DNA from: an uncultured Flavobacteriaceae bacterium
GTDB taxonomy: Bacteria > Bacteroidota > Bacteroidia > Flavobacteriales > Flavobacteriaceae
NCBI GenBank assembly: GCA_943842625.1
Contig: CALTCK010000009.1
Span: forward strand, 1-64,000
Length of the DNA stretch: 64,000 nucleotides
Reading direction: 5' to 3'
In this document: one piece after another, positions 25,874 through 34,828 of the stretch
How positions within the stretch are numbered: the stretch's first letter is position 1
Layout of the letters: each line of letters starts with the position of its first letter
Notes under the pieces: model-generated
What the model saw: the letters and a program-made list of their open reading frames with translations, nothing else
Databases searched by the model: none
What the model was told of the DNA's origin: nothing
Position numbers and translations under genes: made by a program

Positions 25874-26821
25874 CTATTCCAAAGTGCCCAAATAGCGCTC
25901 TGAATCAAGAGCTGCCATACAACCAGTACCTGCAGCAGTAACAGCTTGACGATATTCTTTATCCTGCACGTCACCGCAGGCAAAAACACCCGGCAAATTT
26001 GTTTTAGTAGATTTTCCCTCAGTAATTAGATATCCTACCTCATCCATATCCAACACCCCTTTAAACAAAGTGGTATTTGGAGTATGTCCAATAGCTATAA
26101 AAACCCCTGTTACATCTATAACTTTTGTTTCTTTAGTTTGGTTATTAATTATACGAACACCTTCAACAACTGTTTCTCCTAGAACTTCATCAATTTCAGT
26201 ATGATACAAAACGGTTATGTTTTGGGTTTTGTTAACTCTATTTTGCATCGCTTTTGAAGCTCGCATATAATCTTTACGAACAAGTAAAGTTACTTTTTTA
26301 CAGATGTTAGCTAGATAAGTAGCTTCTTCTGCTGCAGTATCCCCTGCTCCAACTACTACTACATCTTGTCCCTTGTAAAAGAATCCATCACAAGTTGCAC
26401 ATGCAGAAACTCCACCACCAATTAAGCGTTGCTCACTTTCCAATCCTAAATATTTTGCAGTTGCACCGGTTGAAATAATAACAGTTTCTGCCTCAATTTC
26501 TGTTTTATTATCTACAATAACTTTATGAATACCACCTATCTCATTACTTAAGTCAATAGAGGTTACCATTCCAAAACGAACCTCAGTACCAAATCGTTCC
26601 GCTTGATTTTGTAAATCATTCATCATAGCATTTCCATCAGTACCATCAGGGTATCCCGGAAAGTTATCAACTTCTGTAGTCGTAGTTAACTGACCTCCAG
26701 GTTGCAATCCCGTATACATTACTGGATGTAAATCTGCTCTAGAAGCATATATTGCAGCTGTATAGCCTGCCGGTCCGGAACCAATAATCAAACATTTAAT
26801 TTTTTCAACACTATCTGACAT
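25874..26821 (-). CDS. trxB: Thioredoxin-disulfide reductase
   Basis: 315 residues, the usual TrxB length. The FAD-binding GSGPAGYTAAIYASRA is near residue 14, the redox-active CATCDG near 138-143, the NADPH-binding GAGDTAAEEA near 157, and the C-terminal FAD motif GVFACGDVQD near 285. It transfers electrons from NADPH to thioredoxin and thus maintains cytoplasmic disulfide reduction, including resetting of oxidised OxyR. A promoter-like box precedes it at 26847-26854. Confidence 0.96.
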   Translation of the reverse strand: MSDSVEKIKCLIIGSGPAGYTAAIYASRADLHPVMYTGLQPGGQLTTTTEVDNFPGYPDGTDGNAMMNDLQNQAERFGTEVRFGMVTSIDLSNEIGGIHKVIVDNKTEIEAETVIISTGATAKYLGLESEQRLIGGGVSACATCDGFFYKGQDVVVVGAGDTAAEEATYLANICKKVTLLVRKDYMRASKAMQNRVNKTQNITVLYHTEIDEVLGETVVEGVRIINNQTKETKVIDVTGVFIAIGHTPNTTLFKGVLDMDEVGYLITEGKSTKTNLPGVFACGDVQDKEYRQAVTAAGTGCMAALDSERYLGTLE

Positions 26822-26846
26822 AACTATATTTTATATTTTCAGTTGT

Positions 26847-26854
26847 CAAAAATA
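26847..26854 (-). promoter_or_regulatory. -7 promoter box for trxB
   Basis: The minus strand reads TATTTTTG, matching TAnnTTTG, 25 bp before the trxB start. TTG elements upstream are closer than the preferred spacing. Confidence 0.35.
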
Positions 26855-26953
26855 ATACTTTAAACAATCAAACTAAATTGTTTTTAAAGAGAAAAAAAAT
26901 CATTTATTAACTATTTTTAAAAAGAAATTAATTAACTGAAGTGGTCATACAAA

Positions 26954-29662
26954 TCAAATCTCATATCTTAATCTAAACGTTATAAATCTTGGTTGTATAT
27001 AAGTTCTTGACTCAGAAACAAATAAATTAGTGGCTGTATTGCTTATTCTTGAATCTGCATCTAATAAATTCGTTGCGACTAATTCATATTCCCATTTAGC
27101 ATCTCTATTTTTACGATAAGCTAGAGAAGCATTCCAAGTTTGAAAAGAATCACTATTTCCATTTTGTAGCCTTTGATGTGTATAGGTATAATCTGATTTT
27201 AAAGTAACTGATTGCCATATATATGCATCAAAGTCAATAGAGGGTGCATTGGTATAAAATGTTGTTTTGTTAGGCCCTTGATTGTTTTCAGAAATCCTGA
27301 AATTATACTTTAATTTGACATTAGGCGCCTTTTTAAAATTAGTTCTCAAACTCGGAGTGTAGCTTTGGTTAAAACTTTCGTTTACAGATTGTCTAGCATC
27401 CACAAATTGATTTATATTGCTGTAATTAAAGCTTAAGTTGATTGTTGCTATTAATTTGCCAAAAGTACGTTGAACCCTCCCAAAAGCGGTAAGGCTCTCA
27501 TCTGCAAAATTAGAATTGAAAAAAGTATTAGTCGTTATTATATTTTCAAAAAAAGTAATGTTTCTAATTTGGTCTATATTGTTAGCGTAGGCAATACGAC
27601 CAAAAACATTGGTATAATTGAAAAGATTAAAACTTGAATAGATTAAACTCAGATTATGTGATAGGGCGTTTTGTAACTCTGGATTTCCAAATTGTATACT
27701 GTCGTAATTGTTTAGCACTAAACCTTTTGCGAGTTTTGTGACATCGGTGAATTGATTACTCATATCATACCTAAAAGTAAGACTTTCGCTATTTTTAAAC
27801 TGAACTCGTGTTTCAAAATCGGGCATAATTCTAAAAAAATCATCAGCGTACTCGTTGTTTAATTGTATGTTTTTGTTTCCATAAGAATGCAATGAAAATC
27901 CCGGAGTCATCGTAAATTTTCCAATTTTAACTCGATAACGAGCAGCTAAATAAATATCATTAAATTTATATTCGACATCATTGCTAATTAATCCATCATT
28001 GAATGATGGGTTTGGATCAAAAGTGGAATTGTTATCTAAAAACTGAAATAAGGTTGAATTAAACTTTTGATTGCTAAATATGCTACCAAAAGTTAAATTT
28101 AAATTACTTTTTGGATTTATAATGAAGTAATAATCTAGTTTCGCATCCAACTGATTCGATTTTATACGTCTATCTTGAGCTAAATTATAATTAATTTGAT
28201 CTGTATTTAAACCTAAAGATTCAGCAGTGGCCTCATAATTTTCTTTTTCTTCTAGGACCGCATTATAAAAAGGATCTTCATCGCTCCATAGATGCTGAAC
28301 TTCTAAAGCGAAGATACTAGACTCATCCAACGTAAAATAATAATTTAAATTTTGGTTGACGCTAAATGGAGTCGTCTCCTCAATTTGATTGGTATTACCA
28401 ATTACAGAGGAAAATACATTTTGAGTTTGTTTATCATTTGAAATTCTACCTAAAATATCGTAATCAATTTGGTTGTTAAAGTTCGGTTTGTAGGAGGCAC
28501 TTAATTTTAATAATCCTTGCGTTGAACGTTCATCAGTAGAATCTTCTTTTAATTCATTTGGGATTCCTAAATCTGAATCTGTGTACTGTCTAAAAGTTCT
28601 TTCTTTTGAATCAATTTGGCTACTATTATAGATTGCAAATCCGGTGATATCTAAAGAATTTTTTGGTGAGTAACTAAAATTAGTAGCGCCAAATATATTT
28701 TTTATAGCCAGCGCATTGGCTTGATTTGTAAGAAAATTTAAGCTATTGTTACCTAAATCTAAATTGGTTCCACTGCTTCTGCTTGGTGGTTTAAAGCCTC
28801 CGTTGAAATTTCTAATATCTCTTCGATTTAATACCAAATCACCTGTGTTATTAAAGTCGCCAAGAAAGTTAAAAGTTGCTTTTGGCGAATAATAAAAAAG
28901 TTTAGGTTGAATCAAATAAAGACCTTCGTCGTTTGCAGAATAACCACCTCCAGTTTTTACATTTCCAAACCAAAAATTTTCCTTTCCCTCTTTAAGTTTA
29001 ATATTTAATGCAAAACTATCAGAGTTATTAGTAACACTCTTTAATTGCGATACTTCAGAATAATTTCGTAGAACTTGAATTTTATCTACCGCATTGGATG
29101 GTATATTTTTGGTTGCGATTTTTGTATCTCCGTCAAAAAAATCTTTTCCATTTACCATTAACTTATTAACTACTTTCCCTTCCACTTCTACTTGGCCATC
29201 TTCATTTATTTCTACACCGGGAAGTTTTTCAATAACGTCCTCTAAATTTCTCTCAGATCCGTTTTTGAACGAATCGGCATTGTAAACGATGGTATCTCCT
29301 TTTACAGTAATTGGAATTTCATAGGTGATTTGAACTTCATCTAGAATATTATCAGGAACTAAAGTAAAATTTTTAGTTTCATTACTTTCAGAAGTTTTTA
29401 TCTGAATCTCTAAGCTTTTTTTTCCAATATAACTAACTTGAAAATTGTATAAAGTGTTTTGTTGTAGTTCTAATGAATAGGTTCCTTTTTGATCAGTAAT
29501 CGAATAGGATTCTAAAAGATTGGTAGCATTATCAATTGCAATGACGTTGGCAAGCTCGAGTGGATTACCAATACTATCTTTTACGATTCCATTAAAGCTG
29601 ACTTGAGAAATTAAAGTTGTTGCAGTAAATAAAAAGAACAAAAAAAAATATTTTGTTTTCAT
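26954..29662 (-). CDS. Outer membrane beta-barrel receptor (TonB-dependent receptor-like, GLPGLI partner)
   Basis: 902 residues. A signal peptide (about 1-19) is followed by a carboxypeptidase-regulatory-like domain (about 20-100; VSFNGIVKDSIGNPLELANVIAIDN). A plug-like segment covers about 110-220, with GDTIVYNADSFKNG and EDVIEKLPGVEI. A long beta-barrel with alternating aromatic strands ends in a C-terminal strand RFITFRLRYEI. No typical TonB box is obvious. It lies 33 bp downstream of a GLPGLI gene on the same strand, a pairing seen repeatedly in Bacteroidota. The ligand is unknown. Confidence 0.88.
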   Translation of the reverse strand: MKTKYFFLFFLFTATTLISQVSFNGIVKDSIGNPLELANVIAIDNATNLLESYSITDQKGTYSLELQQNTLYNFQVSYIGKKSLEIQIKTSESNETKNFTLVPDNILDEVQITYEIPITVKGDTIVYNADSFKNGSERNLEDVIEKLPGVEINEDGQVEVEGKVVNKLMVNGKDFFDGDTKIATKNIPSNAVDKIQVLRNYSEVSQLKSVTNNSDSFALNIKLKEGKENFWFGNVKTGGGYSANDEGLYLIQPKLFYYSPKATFNFLGDFNNTGDLVLNRRDIRNFNGGFKPPSRSSGTNLDLGNNSLNFLTNQANALAIKNIFGATNFSYSPKNSLDITGFAIYNSSQIDSKERTFRQYTDSDLGIPNELKEDSTDERSTQGLLKLSASYKPNFNNQIDYDILGRISNDKQTQNVFSSVIGNTNQIEETTPFSVNQNLNYYFTLDESSIFALEVQHLWSDEDPFYNAVLEEKENYEATAESLGLNTDQINYNLAQDRRIKSNQLDAKLDYYFIINPKSNLNLTFGSIFSNQKFNSTLFQFLDNNSTFDPNPSFNDGLISNDVEYKFNDIYLAARYRVKIGKFTMTPGFSLHSYGNKNIQLNNEYADDFFRIMPDFETRVQFKNSESLTFRYDMSNQFTDVTKLAKGLVLNNYDSIQFGNPELQNALSHNLSLIYSSFNLFNYTNVFGRIAYANNIDQIRNITFFENIITTNTFFNSNFADESLTAFGRVQRTFGKLIATINLSFNYSNINQFVDARQSVNESFNQSYTPSLRTNFKKAPNVKLKYNFRISENNQGPNKTTFYTNAPSIDFDAYIWQSVTLKSDYTYTHQRLQNGNSDSFQTWNASLAYRKNRDAKWEYELVATNLLDADSRISNTATNLFVSESRTYIQPRFITFRLRYEI

Positions 29663-29695
29663 ATGCTAGTTTTAGTTAAGAATTCAGGTCGATAG

Positions 29696-30562
29696 TTAAT
29701 TACTTCTTCGTCTACCTCTGTTATTTCTCATTTCTATCATTTTTCCAGATATGATAGCCTTATACTCTTGTTTGGTAGCTTCTTTACCTTTTTGGGGGGC
29801 CTCAATTTTTAATTTTTCATCTGGATTCATGACAATTTTGGAACAAAGCATCGTAGTATTTCCAACATTAACCTCTAAAATTAAACCTGGCAGTCCCCAA
29901 TATTCAAGTGGCCCTTGGCTTATTGGAATTTGAGGTGAATACCATGCGGTTACGATTGTAGTTGGGATAGTTTCTTCTTCCATTTTTAATGGGGTTCCAT
30001 CTAAACCAGTTTTGGATATGGAATCGGTTTGTTCTTTTTTGTTATTGGGTCTTAGTTCATTCCAAGAAAAATTGTACCAATTAAGGTCAGTATTTAACAA
30101 TGTAGCAGTTGCTTTGAAACAAACATAATTACCTATTTGTTTTGTTTCTTTTCCTAAAACCCAATTAATGTCTAATAAGTTATCTTTTATCAAGAATTGT
30201 TTGCCATAAAATTCTTGCTTTTGGATCAATTCTCTAGTTTTAATGTTTTTGTACTGTTTACCAGGTGTAAAATTTTTACCCCAAGTATCTGTTGCTCCTG
30301 AGTAAGCGTCTACTTTTTCATCTTCTTTAAATATGGACTCCTCCTTATTAAACGATAATATGTATGTTTTTTCGAGTCTATTTTTTAATCTTTCCTTGAT
30401 TTGTTTTTTTTGTGCTTCATTCATGGTAGCACCAAATTTTCCGAGTTCCATGGTAGATTTTGAAAAATAATAAGCTTTACCTTGAAACTCTTGTGAAAAA
30501 ACAATGGTTGTTGTAAAAAATAAGGTGGTAAACAAGAAAAAATTAGATAGTGATGCATTCAT
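29696..30562 (-). CDS. GLPGLI family protein
   Basis: 288 residues with a signal peptide (about 1-23, ending VFSQ). The family motif appears as YWGLPGLILEVNVG near residue 222, preceded by TTIVTAWYSPQIPISQGP. A basic tail ends RNNRGRRRSN. GLPGLI proteins are Bacteroidota-specific, exported and of unknown function. The next gene is an outer-membrane receptor-like barrel, so the two probably act together at the envelope. The promoter box at 30589-30596 would drive both. Confidence 0.92.
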   Translation of the reverse strand: MNASLSNFFLFTTLFFTTTIVFSQEFQGKAYYFSKSTMELGKFGATMNEAQKKQIKERLKNRLEKTYILSFNKEESIFKEDEKVDAYSGATDTWGKNFTPGKQYKNIKTRELIQKQEFYGKQFLIKDNLLDINWVLGKETKQIGNYVCFKATATLLNTDLNWYNFSWNELRPNNKKEQTDSISKTGLDGTPLKMEEETIPTTIVTAWYSPQIPISQGPLEYWGLPGLILEVNVGNTTMLCSKIVMNPDEKLKIEAPQKGKEATKQEYKAIISGKMIEMRNNRGRRRSN

Positions 30563-30588
30563 GGATATAATTTTTGTTTTGTGTTTAA

Positions 30589-30596
30589 CAAATGTA
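30589..30596 (-). promoter_or_regulatory. -7 promoter box for the GLPGLI-receptor operon
   Basis: The minus strand reads TACATTTG, a perfect TAnnTTTG, 26 bp before the GLPGLI start. TTG on the minus strand at 30613-30615 lies 16 bp upstream, near the expected -33 position. Confidence 0.45.
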
Positions 30597-30918
30597 TGTT
30601 TTTATTATACAACAATGAATCGATTTTCAGATTTTTTAACATATTGTAGCATTAAATAACAAATTTATACTATTAATTAAATTGTCCTACATAAAATAAA
30701 CATCAACTATCAAAAATAATTTACTTAATTTATACACAGTATGACTATCTTATATTACTAAAGTTTAATTTCATAGTTATTTTTTTTAATGATTGTAAAC
30801 ATAAGCTGAAGGCAAAAAGTCATTTTAATTAACAAGAAATATCTAGTTTGGTATTTAGAAACACAATAATATTTTTTAGTAATATTTTTATTTTTCATAT
30901 TGTTATGTTAATTTTGTT

Positions 30919-30933
30919 TAACTATTTTAGTTA
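30919..30933. promoter_or_regulatory. Candidate TetR operator, nested palindromes
   Basis: TAACTA-TTT-TAGTTA (30919-30933) is a perfect palindrome. It partly overlaps a wider inverted repeat, TGTTTAAC (30915-30922) and GTTAAACA (30937-30944), whose arms are two helical turns apart. The site lies 42 bp before the TetR start, where a self-repressing TetR protein commonly binds. Assignment is inference from position and symmetry in AT-rich DNA. Confidence 0.4.
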
Positions 30934-30975
30934 TTTGTTAAACATTTTATATATTTACAAAAAATAGAAATTTTC

Positions 30976-31632
30976 ATGGCAAGAAAAAAAGATATAAACG
31001 AAGAAAATATTATAAATTTCTACATGGAGTACGTTTTAACCAATGGTAAAAAACCAGACTCTGTTTATAGTTTTTCCAAACAATATAATTTTACAGAAAA
31101 AGATTATTATGAATATTATGGAAATTTTAATTTGTTAGAGCAATCTATATTTAAAGTTTTTTATGAGAAGACTATTAATCTACTAGAAAAAAATGAAGAC
31201 TATCAAAATTACAGTGATAGAGATAAAATACTTAGCTTTTATTATTCATTTTTTGAACTACTGACAGCTAACAGAAGTTACGTTGTTTACGCTATAGGGT
31301 CACAAACAAAAAAATTAAAAAATATAGATACCCTTAAATTACTTAAGAAAAGTTTTTGCAATTATATCGATAAACTAGATATCAATATATTGGAAACCAA
31401 CCAAGAAACTTTAGATAAAATACAAAATAAGACATTAAAAGAATCAGCTTGGTTTCAATTAGTTTTAACCATGAAATATTGGTTAGAAGATACCTCACCA
31501 TCATTTGAGCGTACGGATATTTTTATTGAAAAAGCAGTAACTACTAGTTTTGATTTAATGAATATTACACCCCTTAAAAGTGTCCTTGACTTAGGTAAGT
31601 TTTTGTTAAAAGATAAATCATTTATGAATTAA
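30976..31632 (+). CDS. TetR/AcrR family-like transcriptional regulator
   Basis: 218 residues. The N-terminal region (about 1-60) fits a TetR helix-turn-helix: MARKKDINEENIINFYMEYV, then PDSVYSFSKQYNFTEKDYYEYYGNFNLLEQSIF. The recognition helix is divergent. The remaining helical domain would bind an effector. It overlaps the ABC1 kinase start by one base (TAATG), and this TetR-ABC1 pairing recurs in flavobacteria. It probably controls the run of kinase, FolE, peroxidase and TspO genes that follows. Confidence 0.8.
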   Translation: MARKKDINEENIINFYMEYVLTNGKKPDSVYSFSKQYNFTEKDYYEYYGNFNLLEQSIFKVFYEKTINLLEKNEDYQNYSDRDKILSFYYSFFELLTANRSYVVYAIGSQTKKLKNIDTLKLLKKSFCNYIDKLDINILETNQETLDKIQNKTLKESAWFQLVLTMKYWLEDTSPSFERTDIFIEKAVTTSFDLMNITPLKSVLDLGKFLLKDKSFMN

Positions 31633-32946
31633 TGAAAACAATCGATAAAATACCTACATCAAAAATCCAAAGAGCCTCGAAACTTTTTAAAACTGGAGCA
31701 AAAGTTGGTGTAAATTATCTAAAGTATTACGGTGAGAAAATAGTACGAGACGAAGACAAAGCTAAAAAACGTCTAAATAAAAATAATGCAGAAGATATTT
31801 ATGACGGACTAAAAAATCTTAAGGGAAGCGCTTTAAAGGTTGCTCAAATGCTGAGTATGGATAAAAGCATTTTACCGGAAGCTTATGTAGAAAAATTTTC
31901 CTTATCACAATTTTCTGTTCCACCTCTATCACCACCTTTGGTCATAAAAACGTTCAAAAAATATTTAGGAAAAAATCCAAATGAGCTTTTTGATAGTTTT
32001 AACGCGACTTCAGTTAACGCAGCGAGCATAGGTCAAGTACATCAAGCAAAAAAAAACGGGAAGAAATTAGCTATAAAATTACAGTATCCAGGAGTTGCCG
32101 ACAGTATATCGTCAGATTTATCGTTAGTAAAACCAATAGCTGTAAAAATGTTTAACTTAAAAGGAAAAGATACCGACAAATACTTTGATGAGGTGGAAGG
32201 AAAATTAATTGAAGAAACCAACTACTTACTTGAGGTCAAACAAAGTAAATTGATTCGGAAAGCGTGCAAAGGACTACCAAATATTAAATTTCCAAACTAC
32301 TACACCAATTTATCGTCAGAAAGAATTATTTCCATGGATTGGATGGAAGGAGAGCATCTCTCTGACTTCACAAAGAAAAAAAACAAACAGGAAAAATTAA
32401 ATAAGTTGGGACAAACTCTTTGGGATTTTTACATGTTTCAAATTCATCAACTTAAGAAAGTGAATGCAGATCCTCATCCTGGTAATTTTTTAATTTCAAA
32501 TCAAGGAGAATTGATAGCTATCGATTTTGGTTGTATGAAAGAAATCCCAGAAGAATTTTATACACCCTATTTTGAGTTGGCAGAAAAAAACAATCTTAAA
32601 GACCAAAAGAAATTTAAAATTAAATTAGTAGAATTGGACATACTTAGAAAAGAAGATACCGAAGAAGAAATTGAATTTTTATCTAATATGTTTCACGAAT
32701 TATTAAGTCTATTTACGATGCCATTTCAGTCTGATTATTTTGATTTTTCTGATCCTATATTTTTTCAGAAAATTGCCAAATTAGGCTGCAAAATTTAGTA
32801 AAAATACTGAATTACGTAAAGTAAATGGAAATAGAGGCTCTAAGCACTTTATATACATGAATAGAACTTTTTTCGGACTCTACAATTTGATGTTTGATCT
32901 TAAAGCAAAAGATATAAAAATCAATAATTATAAATTATTCTCTTAA
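31632..32946 (+). pseudogene. ABC1/UbiB-family atypical kinase, frameshifted near the C-terminus
   Basis: The first frame encodes 388 residues ending at 32798. It has the family landmarks: KVAQMLSMD near 77 (KxGQ-like), NAASIGQVHQAKK near 130, ADPHPGNFLI near 278 and AIDFGCMKEIPEEF near 297. The missing tail continues in the next frame from about 32790 (SKNTELRKVNGNRGSKHFI) to the stop at 32944-32946, so one surplus base near 32786 explains the break. The corrected protein is about 437 residues, normal for the family. ABC1 kinases influence isoprenoid-quinone or lipid metabolism. Probably a sequencing error. Confidence 0.85.
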
Positions 32947-32955
32947 ATAGATATT

Positions 32956-33655
32956 ATGAAAACCAACGAAATAAAAAAAATGGGAATTAATATTCAAAAT
33001 TTAAATGGCTTATCAACAAGTGAGATAGGTGATGATCATATTTCCACAAGCCTTGAAACTCCTATGAGAAAAGATGCTTTTAAAGCTACTGATGAAGAAA
33101 AGAAGAATAAAATTGCCTTGTTATTCGAAGAAATTATGAACGTCATGGGTCTAGATTTAACCGACGATTCATTGAAGGGGTACCCCAAAACGAGTTGCAA
33201 AAATGTATATTGATGAAATTTTTTCAGGGTTAAACCCCGAAAATAAACCAAAAATTGCATTGTTTGAAAATAAATACCGATACAATCAAATGTTGGTTGA
33301 GAAAAACATAACTTTTTATTCCAATTGTGAACACCATTTTGTTCCTATTATCGGAAAAGCTCACTTGGCTTACATTTCTTCTGGAAAAGTTATAGGTTTA
33401 TCAAAATTAAATAGAATTGTTCAATATTTCGCAAAACGTCCACAGGTTCAAGAGCGACTTACAAATCAAATAGCAAACGAGCTTTCCAAAATTTTAGGAA
33501 CTGATGATATCGCAGTAATTATAGATGCTAAACACCTGTGTGTATCCTCAAGAGGAATTAAAGATGAGTCGTCTGCGACAGTAACTTGTTACTATGGTGG
33601 GGTTTTTAATGACTCAAAAAAAATAACTGAGTTACAAAATTACATCAATAGCTAA
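32956..33655 (+). pseudogene. folE: GTP cyclohydrolase I, frameshifted
   Basis: Two overlapping frames together make a full FolE. The N-terminal part (32956-33213) ends with DDSLKGYPKTSCKNVY; the C-terminal part resumes as MYIDEIFSGLNPENKPK. One extra G in GGGG at 33177-33180 changes the expected LKGTPKRVAKMYIDE. Zinc and catalytic motifs are intact: SNCEHHFVPIIGKAHLAYI, KRPQVQERLTNQIA and CVSSRGIKDESSATVTCYYGG. It converts GTP to 7,8-dihydroneopterin triphosphate for folate or pterin cofactors. Its place between the ABC1 kinase and peroxidase is unusual for a folate gene and suggests a stress- or light-linked pterin role. Confidence 0.88.
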
Positions 33656-33719
33656 TTAAATCTATAAATAAATACTAGTAACTTAGTCTAATAAATTGAT
33701 TCTGTTACAGAACGAATAA

Positions 33720-34262
33720 ATGAAACATAATTTAATACTAATACTTATGCTCACTTTCTTTAGCAAATGTCCGTCTCAAAATAAATTATCTGAATCCATT
33801 TACGATATCAAAATAAATAATTTAAATGGTGAGCCAATTAATTTAAACGATTGTAAAGGAAAATATATATTGTTTGTTAATGTTGCTTCCGAATGCGGTT
33901 TCACTGGTCAGTATGATGATCTACAAAATTTATACGATACTTATAAAGATAAATTAATCGTGATAGGTGTTCCCTGCAATCAATTTGGTAACCAAGAACC
34001 AGGATCTGCAAAAGAAATTCAATCTTTTTGCAAAGCCAACTATGGGGTTTCTTTTTTGATGACCGAAAAAGTTAATGTGAAAGGAAAAAATAAACACCCA
34101 CTTTATCAATGGCTGACGGAAGAAACAAAAAATGGTAAAACTAGTACAAGTGTAAAGTGGAACTTTCAAAAATACCTAATCGGCAAAAACGGTGAATTTA
34201 TTGATTATTATTACTCTATAACAAAACCTCTAAATACAAAAATCACTAAATATATAAAGTGA
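33720..34262 (+). CDS. Glutathione peroxidase family protein (thiol peroxidase type)
   Basis: 180 residues with an N-terminal signal-like hydrophobic segment (about 5-20) that includes a Cys (KCPSQ), possibly exported. The catalytic Cys is in VASECGFTGQYDDL near residue 58, the Gln in CNQFGNQEPGS near 92, and the Trp/Asn in VKWNFQKYLI near 145. A Cys, not selenocysteine, is encoded at the active site. It reduces peroxides, probably with thioredoxin as donor, as is usual for Cys-type enzymes. It lies 1 bp upstream of tspO. Confidence 0.92.
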   Translation: MKHNLILILMLTFFSKCPSQNKLSESIYDIKINNLNGEPINLNDCKGKYILFVNVASECGFTGQYDDLQNLYDTYKDKLIVIGVPCNQFGNQEPGSAKEIQSFCKANYGVSFLMTEKVNVKGKNKHPLYQWLTEETKNGKTSTSVKWNFQKYLIGKNGEFIDYYYSITKPLNTKITKYIK

Positions 34263-34263
34263 A

Positions 34264-34725
34264 ATGAAACTTTTAAAGATTAGTATATTTTTTTTAGTTT
34301 TAAATTTTAGCGCTCTAGCTATCGGAAGTTGGCTTATGGAAAATGGTCCGATGACAAACTGGTATATGAACTTAAATCAAGCTCCATGGACGCCACCAGG
34401 TTGGGTTTTTGGTGTAGCCTGGACAACCATAATGATATGCTTTTCAGTATACATGGCTTATTTATTTATGGAAATATCTAATATAAATTTGATTCTATTA
34501 TACCTAACACAATTGGGATTAAATATAAGTTGGAATTATATTTTTTTTAACCAACACGCAATTGGATTAGGGCTATTTTGTATCATGGCTCTTACCATAA
34601 TTGTTACTTTATTTTTAATAAACTACAGAAAATTACTACAATTTAAAAGTCTATTAATAGTTCCATATTTTTTATGGCTTTTAATCGCAACTTCACTTAA
34701 TGCTTACATATACTTTTATAACTAG
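34264..34725 (+). CDS. TspO/MBR family membrane protein
   Basis: 153 residues with five predicted membrane helices. Signature stretches are NQAPWTPPGWVFGVAWTTIM near residue 38, LGLNISWNYIFF near 90, and LWLLIATSLNAYIYFYN at the end. TspO proteins bind tetrapyrroles and porphyrins and act in oxidative or light-related stress responses. The single base between the peroxidase stop and the tspO start indicates translation from one transcript. Confidence 0.93.
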   Translation: MKLLKISIFFLVLNFSALAIGSWLMENGPMTNWYMNLNQAPWTPPGWVFGVAWTTIMICFSVYMAYLFMEISNINLILLYLTQLGLNISWNYIFFNQHAIGLGLFCIMALTIIVTLFLINYRKLLQFKSLLIVPYFLWLLIATSLNAYIYFYN

Positions 34726-34828
34726 CTGCGAAATTTACAATTAAGATTAACAACAAAATTCAATCGTTCTATAAATCTTATTTTAATTTTGGAAATCATT
34801 TTTTTATCAATAACTAGTTGAACCTTCC

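Larger units (their letters stand above)
30563..30975. other. 413-bp AT-rich divergent intergenic region
   Basis: Separates the GLPGLI operon (minus) from the TetR operon (plus). It holds the GLPGLI -7 box at 30589-30596 and palindromes near 30915-30944. No open frame with protein-like features and no RNA gene were seen in the rest. Confidence 0.5.

Noticed and set aside
33720-34262. Possible selenoprotein glutathione peroxidase
   Set aside because: The active-site codon is a Cys codon (VASECGFT), with no in-frame TGA, so no selenocysteine is involved.
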